This document shows positions 44,202 through 50,787 of a DNA stretch of 50,787 bases, in pieces (the stretch's first letter is position 1; each line of letters opens with the position of its first letter). The DNA is taken from positions 1 through 50,787 of the forward strand of contig CAMWUW010000009.1 in assembly GCA_947177525.1 (NCBI GenBank), read 5' to 3'. The notes beneath the pieces are model-generated. The model searched no databases. It worked only from the letters and a program-made list of their open reading frames with translations, and had not been told where the DNA came from. Source of the DNA: an uncultured Bacteroidales bacterium (lineage in GTDB: Bacteria > Bacteroidota > Bacteroidia > Bacteroidales > UBA932). The position numbers and the translations under genes were made by a program.

Positions 44202-46544
44202 TTAGAACATCTCAGGATCGTTGTTCCCGTTGTTCTCCGTAAACTCAGGTGCTCCTTCCGGACGGCGATTGTCGCGGCGAGGGCCCCTGTTGTCCCTGCG
44301 GTCGTCGCGGCGAGGGCCTCTGCGGTCATCACGGCGCATTCCGCCACGGTCGTCACGGCGAGGACCTCTGTCACCCTGAGGACGCGGTCTGCGCTCAGGC
44401 TCTACATATCCTTCCGGCTTCTCGATGAGTGCCTTGCGGGAAAGTCTCATCTTTCCGGTCTTCTCATCCACTTCAAGGAGTTTTACGTCCACTTCATCGC
44501 CGATGCTGAGGACATCCTCAACCTTTTCAGTCTTCTGCCAGTCGATTTCAGAAACATGGAGCAGACCTTCTTTTCCTGGAAGTATCTCGATGAATGCACC
44601 GAACTCAAGAATTGAAACGACCTTTCCGTGATATACGGTTCCAACCTCAGGAACAGCGCAGATTCCGTTGATCCAGTTGAGCGCCTTGTCCATAGACTCC
44701 TTGTTCTCTCCGAAAATGTCCACAACTCCCTGTGACACGCCATTGGTGTTCTCCTCGGTAATTGTAATGACTGTTCCGGTCTCCCTCTGAATCTTCTGGA
44801 TGACCTCTCCGCCTTTTCCGATGATGGCTCCGATGAAGTCTCCTGGAACGCGGATCTGGATGATGCGCGGTACGAACGGCTTGTAGTCCTCACGCGGCTC
44901 GCTGATGGTCTTCATCATCTCACCCATGATGTGCATCCTGCCCTGGCGTGCCTGCTCAAGTGCCTTTGCGAGCACATCGTATGAGAGACCGTCAACCTTG
45001 ATGTCCATCTGAGTAGCTGTGATTCCGTCCTTTGTACCGGTCACCTTGAAGTCCATGTCTCCGAGATGGTCCTCATCTCCGAGTATGTCGGTAAGGATTG
45101 CATAACGTCCGTTAGGGTTCTCCTTGTCAGTTATGAGTCCCATTGCCACACCAGCCACAGGCTTCTTAAGCTTGACACCTGCATCCATAAGGGCGAGGCA
45201 GCCTGCACATACTGTTGCCATTGACGATGAACCGTTTGACTCAAGTATGTCAGAAACTACACGTACTGCATACGGATTCTCCGGTGCCATAGGAATCATA
45301 GGCTTCAGTGCTCTGTAGGCCAGGTTTCCGTGACCAATCTCACGACGTCCCACGCCTCTCTGAGCCTTTGCGTCTCCGGTTGAGAACGGAGGGAAGTTGT
45401 AGTGGAGGACAAACTGGTCTGTGCCCTGTACGAGAACTTCGTCACGCTCTTTCATGTCGAGCTTTGTTCCGAGAGTTACAGTGGACAGAGACTGTGTCTC
45501 ACCACGAGTGAATATTGCTGAACCGTGTGCACAAGGAAGATAGTTTGTCTCGCACCATATAGGGCGCACTTCTGTTGTGCTGCGTCCGTCAAGACGGAGT
45601 CCTTCGTCAAGAATCATGTTTCTCATGGCTGCCTTCTCAACAGCATGATAGTATCTTTCAACCATCATCTTCTTGTCTTCGCGCTCCTCTTCAGGAATAG
45701 TCTGGTAGAATTCTTCTTTGAGAGCCTCGAAAGCGTCAGACCTTTCGTGCTTTGCAGAGCCTGATTTTGCAATTGCATAGCATCTGTCGTAGCAGAAATC
45801 CTGGATTGCCTTGCGGAGCTCCTCGTCATTCTCCTCGTGGCAGTAGCTTCTCTTGACGGTCTTTCCGACAGCCTCGGTAAGCTCCATCTGCACCTTGCAG
45901 TGCTTCTTTATCTCTTCGTGTGCGAACTTGATTGCCTCAAGCATATCCTGCTCGCTCACCTCTTTCATCTCACCCTCAACCATCATGATGTTGTCGTATG
46001 TGGCTGCAACCATGATGTCGATGTCGGCGTCAGCCATCTCGCTGAAGTTAGGGTTGATTTTGAGTTCTCCGTTTATCCTTGCGACCCTCACCTCGGATAT
46101 CGGGCCTTCGAACGGTATGTCGCTGACCGCAAGGGCTGCTGATGCTGCAAGTCCTGCGAGCGCATCAGGCTGGATGTCCTTCTCCGCAGAGATCAGGTTT
46201 ACGGTTACGAACACCTCTGCATGGAAATCCTCCGGGAAAAGAGGCCTGAGAGCCCTGTCAACGAGTCTTGCGATGAGAATTTCATAGTCTGAGGCCTTGC
46301 CCTCGCGCTTCATGAATCCTCCTGGAAATCTTCCGGCAGATGCATATTTCTCCTTGTAGTCTACCTGCAGCGGCATGAAGTCTACGTCATCTTTTGCATC
46401 TTTTGCACAGGTTACGGCTGCCAGGAGCATTGTGCCTCCCATCTTTACAACTACAGAACCATCTGCCTGCTTGGCAAGTTTGCCGGTCTCGATTTCAATT
46501 ACCCTACCGTCGGATAATTCGATTTTCTTGTTTATGATATTCAT
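44202..46544 (-). CDS. pnp: Polynucleotide phosphorylase
   Basis: This 780-residue 3'-5' phosphorolytic exoribonuclease works in mRNA decay. Two RNase PH domains (about 1-230 and 310-545; [20 protein letters not shown] in the second) flank an alpha-helical linker. A KH domain follows ([20 protein letters not shown], about 560-620) and an S1 domain ([20 protein letters not shown], about 630-700). Beyond the usual end is a 62-residue low-complexity tail (719-780) of Arg-Asp-rich repeats (RRDDRG types) finishing in an acidic/Asn-rich end; such tails occur in other Bacteroidota Pnp proteins and may bind RNA or partners. It is downstream of rpsO, as in many bacteria, with a terminator-like hairpin between. 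Confidence 0.97.
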   Translation of the reverse strand: MNIINKKIELSDGRVIEIETGKLAKQADGSVVVKMGGTMLLAAVTCAKDAKDDVDFMPLQVDYKEKYASAGRFPGGFMKREGKASDYEILIARLVDRALRPLFPEDFHAEVFVTVNLISAEKDIQPDALAGLAASAALAVSDIPFEGPISEVRVARINGELKINPNFSEMADADIDIMVAATYDNIMMVEGEMKEVSEQDMLEAIKFAHEEIKKHCKVQMELTEAVGKTVKRSYCHEENDEELRKAIQDFCYDRCYAIAKSGSAKHERSDAFEALKEEFYQTIPEEEREDKKMMVERYYHAVEKAAMRNMILDEGLRLDGRSTTEVRPIWCETNYLPCAHGSAIFTRGETQSLSTVTLGTKLDMKERDEVLVQGTDQFVLHYNFPPFSTGDAKAQRGVGRREIGHGNLAYRALKPMIPMAPENPYAVRVVSDILESNGSSSMATVCAGCLALMDAGVKLKKPVAGVAMGLITDKENPNGRYAILTDILGDEDHLGDMDFKVTGTKDGITATQMDIKVDGLSYDVLAKALEQARQGRMHIMGEMMKTISEPREDYKPFVPRIIQIRVPGDFIGAIIGKGGEVIQKIQRETGTVITITEENTNGVSQGVVDIFGENKESMDKALNWINGICAVPEVGTVYHGKVVSILEFGAFIEILPGKEGLLHVSEIDWQKTEKVEDVLSIGDEVDVKLLEVDEKTGKMRLSRKALIEKPEGYVEPERRPRPQGDRGPRRDDRGGMRRDDRRGPRRDDRRDNRGPRRDNRRPEGAPEFTENNGNNDPEMF

Positions 46545-46708
46545 TACTTCTTTTTCAACCTGCCTTCCCCTTTGGAAGTCATTATTAATTTCTCTGTTCC
46601 GTCCATACGGAGTCCTTTGCGGCTCCTACATATAGTTACGTCTATATATTGTTCTGCCCGGTAACGCCGCAGGTTGATTTGTTAGCGTTTCCGGAGCGTC
46701 TTTGCGTG

Positions 46709-46747
46709 AAAAAAGGGGGAACAACCCCATTGGGCATATCCCCCTTT
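46709..46747 (-). terminator. Terminator-like hairpin between rpsO and pnp
   Basis: On the minus strand, AAAGGGGG (46747-46740) pairs with CCCCC and following T residues (46719 downward), ending in TTTTTT (46714-46709). It would reduce read-through from rpsO into pnp. The roughly 165 bp from here to pnp form a separate leader. Confidence 0.75.
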
Positions 46748-46771
46748 CGCCGGTTCCTACTATGATGTAGC

Positions 46772-47047
46772 TTATCGACGGAGGCCAAGCTCCTTGACGA
46801 TAGCTCTGTATCTCTCGATGTCAATAGACTTGAGATAATCAAGTACACGACGTCTCTTACCTACAAGTCTCAGCAAAGAACGACGTGTAGAGTAGTCCTT
46901 CTTGTTGTTTCTGAGGTGCTCGGTAAGGTGAGCGATACGGTAGGAAAATAAAGCCACCTGGCTTTCAGGAGAGCCGGTGTCAGTATTAGACTTTCCGTAC
47001 TTCGCGAAAAGCTCCTGTTTTTTCTCTGGTGCCAAATATTCAGCCAT
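46772..47047 (-). CDS. rpsO: 30S ribosomal protein S15
   Basis: This 91-residue primary 16S rRNA-binding protein of the small-subunit platform has standard family length. The conserved block DTGSPESQVALFSYRIAHLT (about 22-41) is followed by LRNNKKDYSTRRSLLRLVGK and RRRVLDYL. In E. coli, S15 controls its own mRNA through a leader structure; here the leader (about 50-60 bases) contains a GCCCGC/GCGGGC hairpin near its 5' end that could serve such a role. A full-consensus promoter is at 47108-47139. Confidence 0.98.
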   Translation of the reverse strand: MAEYLAPEKKQELFAKYGKSNTDTGSPESQVALFSYRIAHLTEHLRNNKKDYSTRRSLLRLVGKRRRVLDYLKSIDIERYRAIVKELGLRR

Positions 47048-47082
47048 TGCGAAAAAAAATTAGGGGTTAATTAATTGGATAT

Positions 47083-47106
47083 GCCCGCCGTAGTGGCAAA
47101 GCGGGC
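47083..47106 (-). promoter_or_regulatory. rpsO leader hairpin
   Basis: GCCCGC (47106-47101 on the minus strand) pairs with GCGGGC (47088-47083) around a 12-nt loop. The predicted transcription start is within a few bases of its 5' side, so the rpsO mRNA would begin with this hairpin. A role in S15 feedback control is only inferred. Confidence 0.4.
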
Positions 47107-47107
47107 G

Positions 47108-47139
47108 CAAAGATAGACAGAAAAATCAGATAAAACAAA
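47108..47139 (-). promoter_or_regulatory. rpsO promoter
   Basis: On the minus strand TTTG (47139-47136), 20 bp, TATCTTTG (47115-47108), the best consensus promoter in the window. Confidence 0.8.
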
Positions 47140-47359
47140 CTGTTTGAGGAAAATATTTCATGCTGTTCTGCAACAAATTTCATGCATGCCGAGTCTAACA
47201 GGCGTGTCTCCTCAAAAGATATGCTCGCAAGGCTTAATTTGTCTATGCCGGGTGCGGAGCGATTGTAAACGCAGTTTAAAATAATTTTTGCTGAGCAAAG
47301 ATGTTTGTATGCACGTTGTCGTTCATAGTGTTACAGTACCTTATAATTCAAAAATAGAT

Positions 47360-49924
47360 ATGGAATTTAGTCTTAAAAAGTTGTCGTGCCTTGCTGTAAT
47401 GGTTTGGATTACAGCGGTTTCTTTGTATGCGGAAGATGTAAGGTCATTGAAGGGAAAAGTTATGGAGAAGGTTTCCGGTGAATCGCTTGCCTATGTAACC
47501 GTTGCCTTGACTGATGTCTCAGGCCATGTCTTGGGAGGGGCTACAAGCGACTCGTCCGGTGTGTTCATCCTCAATATGCCTTCGGATTCAGTACGCTGCG
47601 AAGCCGCTGGGCTTGTTTATTCCTTTGTCGGCTACAGGGAGTTCCGGGTTTCTGTTGAAGAAGCTTTGGAGAAGGTCGAAGGAGAGGAGGGCATGTTAAG
47701 GACAGTCGCCCTGGAGGAGGATGCACAGATGCTTGAAGGTGCTGCGGTGTCAGGAAAAAGGCCTCTTCTGGAACAGCATTTTGACCGCATTGTGCTCAAT
47801 GTCTCCGAACTTGCGGTGGCACATACCGGAAATGCGCTTGATGTCCTTAAAAGTTCTCCGGGAGTGACTGTCGACAAGGACGGGAATATACGGCTTAACG
47901 GACAGACTGTTTCCGTGTGGATAGACGGCAGGCCTTCGCAGATGTCCGGAAAGGACCTTGAAGCATATCTGCTCGGCAGTACAGGGGACACTATAGATAA
48001 GGTGGAGCTGATAAGCAGTCCGTCTGCAAAATATGATGCGGAGGGAAGCGGCGGAATAATAAATATAAGAACGAGAAAAGGGTTCATGAAAGGACTCAAC
48101 GGCTCGGTGATGGTAAGTGCCGGGGCCGGCTTTTTCCCGGAAATCTCATGGAGCGGCTCGGTCTCTGCCAATTTGATGTACAAGACAGACAAGACAAATA
48201 CCTCGTTTTCGTATTCTCCTGGTTATTATGGCCGCAGCAGGATGCTGGAGGAGACCAAGCTTTATGGAGAGGGCAATGCGTGCATGCAGGTTTCAGAATC
48301 CGGGTCTGAGGGATATTGGATGGGACATAACATCTCCATCGGAAATGACTGGTCAATATCAAAGAAGGATATACTTGGATTTGTGTTCAGGACAACAATA
48401 TCGGACGACCGGAACAAAACCATTCCGGGAAGCAGGATTACGGACTACAGGGGGCTGGATGATGGTGAGGGATATGTGTGTTCTGTCCTGAATTCTGCTA
48501 CGGAAGAAGTCTATTCCACCACAAGATATTCCGTAAACCTTAATTACACCAGGACATTTGACGAATCAAAGTTTCAGGAGCTGACACTGAACGCAGATTA
48601 TGACCGTACGAACGGACGGGTCGGCAATTCACAGGACAATGTATTTGACAGGGCGTTGTCGGAGCCTGGTACAGTGGAACCGGAGGACTATGGCTTTAAG
48701 GACAACACGACGAGGATTCTTGACCTGTATTCGTTTAAGGCCGACTATTCCCAGGCGTTCTGGAAAAGTACAGGAAGGATTGAGGCTGGGGTAAAGGCTG
48801 CTGTCTCGGTTACGCGCAACTGGTTCAGCAAATATGATTATCTTCCCGGGACATCCGGTGGACTGCAGCCTTCATGGGTGTTGCCTGATGTGCCGTCAGA
48901 GCGCAATGACTTTACCTACAACGAGCAGGTATATGCTGCATACCTGAATGTGGCCAAGCAGTTTTCGCGGAAGTGGAATGCGCAGCTCGGTGTGCGCGCT
49001 GAATATACGGTCCAGCAGGGGGACTGGATGACAGGCGTGAATCCGGACGGGACATCTTCCGGCACAAAGAGGACTTATAAGGATTACCTTGACTTTTTCC
49101 CTAATGCCAACATCTGCTATATGCCGTCGCCAAAGGCAATCCTGACGGCGAGCTACTCCTATCGGTTGAGCAGACCTAAATATTGGCAGATGAATCCTTT
49201 CCGCCAGTATATGAATGCAACCACATATACACAGGGAGACCCTGCCCTGAGCCCTTCATATATACAGAGTGCGCAGTTTTCCGCTGTCCTGTTCAGCAGG
49301 ATGACAATCTGTCTCGGATATTCCAATAACAGAAACTACTCTGAGTATCAGGTGCCTGTATATGACCGTGAGACGGGGATGATGGAGCTGAAGTATGCAA
49401 ATGCTGGCGTTCAGCAGGGTGCGTATGCTTCGGTCGCGGTTTCTGAATTGCCGATTACAAAATGGTGGAACTTTACACTCAGCGGCTCCTACTGCTATAA
49501 CTGGTTCAATGCGTATCCGGCGTCAACTGGCATGGATGATGGCTTTGCCAACATGGGAGGGATGTTCCACGGATATTTCAGTACAACTTTTTTCCTGCCG
49601 AAGTCATTTAAAATAAGCCTTGACGGATGGGGGGCTACGTCACAGGTCGCGGGATATTATACGGTAGGACCGATGCTTATGCTGGGGTTCAACGCCGAAA
49701 AGTCGCTTTGGGACGGGCGGGGACGTCTTGCATTAAGAGTCAATGACTTTGCAAATACATTAAGGCAGAATATTTATATGAGGGAAGGGGATGCCATAAC
49801 CTACAGGTTCCGGAATGATTCAGGCAATCTCGGTGTTTCTCTTTCGTTCACGTGGAGATTCGGTACGGCATCGTCCTCTTCACGTAAAAATGTCGGCACT
49901 CTTGACGAGGACAGCAGGATATAG
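47360..49924 (+). CDS. TonB-receptor-like outer-membrane barrel protein (OMP_b-brl family)
   Basis: I chose the ATG at 47360 (854 residues; MEFSLKKLSCLAVMVWITAV, a good signal peptide), not the ATG at 47288, which adds non-signal residues. Order of domains: carboxypeptidase-regulatory-like beta domain (about 30-115; LKGKVMEKVSGESLAYVTVA), plug (about 130-235; NALDVLKSSPGVTVDKDGNI, SSPSAKYDAEGSGGIINIRT), then a large barrel to the end. This layout is the outer-membrane beta-barrel protein family of Bacteroidota, related to TonB-dependent receptors but usually not paired with SusD. No SusD partner is nearby. The cargo is unknown; peptides, metals or siderophores are possibilities. Confidence 0.88.
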   Translation: MEFSLKKLSCLAVMVWITAVSLYAEDVRSLKGKVMEKVSGESLAYVTVALTDVSGHVLGGATSDSSGVFILNMPSDSVRCEAAGLVYSFVGYREFRVSVEEALEKVEGEEGMLRTVALEEDAQMLEGAAVSGKRPLLEQHFDRIVLNVSELAVAHTGNALDVLKSSPGVTVDKDGNIRLNGQTVSVWIDGRPSQMSGKDLEAYLLGSTGDTIDKVELISSPSAKYDAEGSGGIINIRTRKGFMKGLNGSVMVSAGAGFFPEISWSGSVSANLMYKTDKTNTSFSYSPGYYGRSRMLEETKLYGEGNACMQVSESGSEGYWMGHNISIGNDWSISKKDILGFVFRTTISDDRNKTIPGSRITDYRGLDDGEGYVCSVLNSATEEVYSTTRYSVNLNYTRTFDESKFQELTLNADYDRTNGRVGNSQDNVFDRALSEPGTVEPEDYGFKDNTTRILDLYSFKADYSQAFWKSTGRIEAGVKAAVSVTRNWFSKYDYLPGTSGGLQPSWVLPDVPSERNDFTYNEQVYAAYLNVAKQFSRKWNAQLGVRAEYTVQQGDWMTGVNPDGTSSGTKRTYKDYLDFFPNANICYMPSPKAILTASYSYRLSRPKYWQMNPFRQYMNATTYTQGDPALSPSYIQSAQFSAVLFSRMTICLGYSNNRNYSEYQVPVYDRETGMMELKYANAGVQQGAYASVAVSELPITKWWNFTLSGSYCYNWFNAYPASTGMDDGFANMGGMFHGYFSTTFFLPKSFKISLDGWGATSQVAGYYTVGPMLMLGFNAEKSLWDGRGRLALRVNDFANTLRQNIYMREGDAITYRFRNDSGNLGVSLSFTWRFGTASSSSRKNVGTLDEDSRI

Positions 49925-49935
49925 GAATATTCTTG

Positions 49936-49943
49936 TATCTTTG
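49936..49943 (+). promoter_or_regulatory. -7 box of the DUF45 metallopeptidase gene
   Basis: TATCTTTG lies 7 bp before the chosen ATG (49951), so the transcript would have almost no leader. No perfect TTG is found 19-20 bp upstream. The box supports the start at 49951, because the alternative ATG at 49933 lies upstream of it. Confidence 0.55.
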
Positions 49944-49950
49944 CCGCCCT

Positions 49951-50598
49951 ATGCTGGAGAAAATCTACAATGACCCTGAAATAGGGGAGATAAAGCTTGT
50001 CCGCAGCGCGGGACTAAGGCGCATGAGCATAAAGGTGCATCCGCTCAAAGGGGTGCGCATAAATGTGCCGTGGCTTGTGCCTTACGGGGTTGCCATTTCT
50101 TTTCTCATGTCAAAAAAGGACTGGGTGATTTCCACGATTGAAAGGCAGAGGCAGAAATACGGAGCTGTGAAGGCGATGACCCCGTCCGAAATCGAAGCCA
50201 TGCGGGCAGAGGCCAAGAGAGTGCTTCCAGGCAGGCTTGCCCTCTTGGCGGAGCGTTACGGCTTTACTTACGGACGCGTCACAATAAGGCATAACTCTTC
50301 AAACTGGGGAAGCTGTTCCGGACGAGGCAACATTAGCCTTAACCTCAATCTGGTCAGACTTCCGCGCGTCTTGTGCGATTATGTGCTCCTGCATGAACTG
50401 TGTCATCTGAGACATCACGACCACGGGCCGGCTTTCCACCTGCTTCTTGAGCATGTGTGTACGGACCATATTCTCAGGCTGTCAGATAGTGGAGACGAAG
50501 AGGCGGCGTCTTTTGCACGTGAGGCCGCAATGTCAAAAAGCAGATATCCGCTTGACCGCGTCATGACTTCTGCAATAAAAAAATATCCTTTGGTTTAA
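49951..50598 (+). CDS. YgjP/DUF45-family zinc metallopeptidase (M48-like)
   Basis: This 215-residue cytoplasmic protein starts at 49951 (MLEKIYNDPEIGEIKLVRS). Features of the YgjP/UPF0758-like DUF45 family: RRMSIKVHPLKGVRINVPW at 23-41, the RHNSSNWGSCSGRGNISLNL strand block at 113-132, and the zinc site HELCHLRHHDHG at 148-159 (His148, Glu149, His152 and probably His158). Members are predicted gluzincin metalloproteases or metal hydrolases, often near nucleotide or restriction genes, with poorly known substrates. It follows the TonB-receptor-like gene by 26 bp but has its own -7 box. Confidence 0.88.
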   Translation: MLEKIYNDPEIGEIKLVRSAGLRRMSIKVHPLKGVRINVPWLVPYGVAISFLMSKKDWVISTIERQRQKYGAVKAMTPSEIEAMRAEAKRVLPGRLALLAERYGFTYGRVTIRHNSSNWGSCSGRGNISLNLNLVRLPRVLCDYVLLHELCHLRHHDHGPAFHLLLEHVCTDHILRLSDSGDEEAASFAREAAMSKSRYPLDRVMTSAIKKYPLV

Positions 50599-50630
50599 GG
50601 AACCGGCCTCCTTACCCAGCTTATTCATGA

Positions 50631-50787
50631 GTTGCTTTTATTGTGGACTATGTGGCTCCGTATGAGGATGGTGACTCATATTCGTCCGGCACCCTGAATT
50701 GGGCAATGGTCTTGTACTTAGTCAATTATGTCTGGCACGGTTCAATCCCGTTGACGGAAACATGTGCATTTGCACTCATGCATGACA
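50631..50787 (+). other. Open frame running off the right edge, unassigned
   Basis: After the TGA at 50628-50630 a plus-strand frame stays open for about 52 codons to the window end, without an ATG near its beginning (GTG codons are available). The translation has no motif I recognise. It may be the start of a gene, part of a decayed gene, or chance. Confidence 0.2.

Larger units (their letters stand above)
47048..47359. other. Divergent intergenic region between rpsO and the TonB-receptor-like gene (312 bp)
   Basis: Contains the rpsO leader hairpin (47083-47106) and rpsO promoter (47108-47139) on the minus strand. On the plus-strand side I see no clear TAnnTTTG promoter. Nothing else recognisable. 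Confidence 0.55.

Noticed and set aside
50729..50755. tRNA T-arm-like GGTTCAATCCC sequence near the right edge
   Set aside because: Only a 4-bp stem forms around it, and no acceptor or anticodon arm is found within tRNA distance.

Overview
The window comes from a Bacteroidales-type genome (phylum Bacteroidota), probably host-associated. The evidence is a SusC/SusD polysaccharide utilisation locus, an Mfa/Fim-type fimbrial operon with DUF3575 and DUF3868 genes, a membrane propeller/Y_Y_Y/LuxR regulator, CarbopepD-plug-barrel outer-membrane proteins, and repeated promoters of the Bacteroidota form (TTG or TTTG, about 19-21 bp, TAnnTTTG). I cannot name the genus.

Layout. 1-763: 3' end of a polysaccharide flippase gene. 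824-7434: histidine-degradation operon ftcD-hutU-hutH-hutI, taking histidine through urocanate and imidazolonepropionate to formiminoglutamate, then to glutamate, ammonia and a folate-bound one-carbon unit. 7559-8628: ferritin and a CYTH-domain protein, both minus strand. 9008-18541: six-gene fimbrial operon (DUF3575, DUF3868, Mfa1-type major pilin, Mfa2-type anchor, a second lipoprotein of similar N-terminus, and a large DUF4906-like probable tip protein). 18575-21024: minus-strand operon of a PfkB-family sugar/nucleoside kinase, a DUF6913-like protein and a DUF368 membrane protein. 21105-22106: YbhN-type membrane protein. 22107-23954: gene-poor stretch holding one small GNAT gene. 23955-26351: cysS and exodeoxyribonuclease III. 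26797-27273: small outer-membrane barrel.

27659-43999 is one polysaccharide utilisation locus on the minus strand. The order of transcription is susC, susD, GH144, alpha/beta esterase, BACON-SGNH esterase, GH125, GH3, and the genes are almost contiguous. A separately promoted membrane-bound regulator lies upstream. GH144 plus GH3 points to beta-1,2-glucan. GH125 and two putative esterases suggest a decorated substrate, which is an inference. 44202-47047: rpsO and pnp. 47360-50598: a TonB-receptor-like barrel protein and a YgjP/DUF45 zinc metallopeptidase.

The most unusual feature is a family of about 112-bp intergenic palindromic elements, with four copies (7411-7522, 22226-22340, 23727-23838, 26543-26652). 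Their central hairpins differ in sequence between copies but stay paired. One copy supplies the last seven codons and stop of hutI. Other points to check are homopolymer tracts in the fimbrial promoter region, a duplicated promoter block before cysS, a 42-bp direct repeat in the gene-poor region, and a duplicated unassigned module at the C-terminus of the BACON-SGNH protein.
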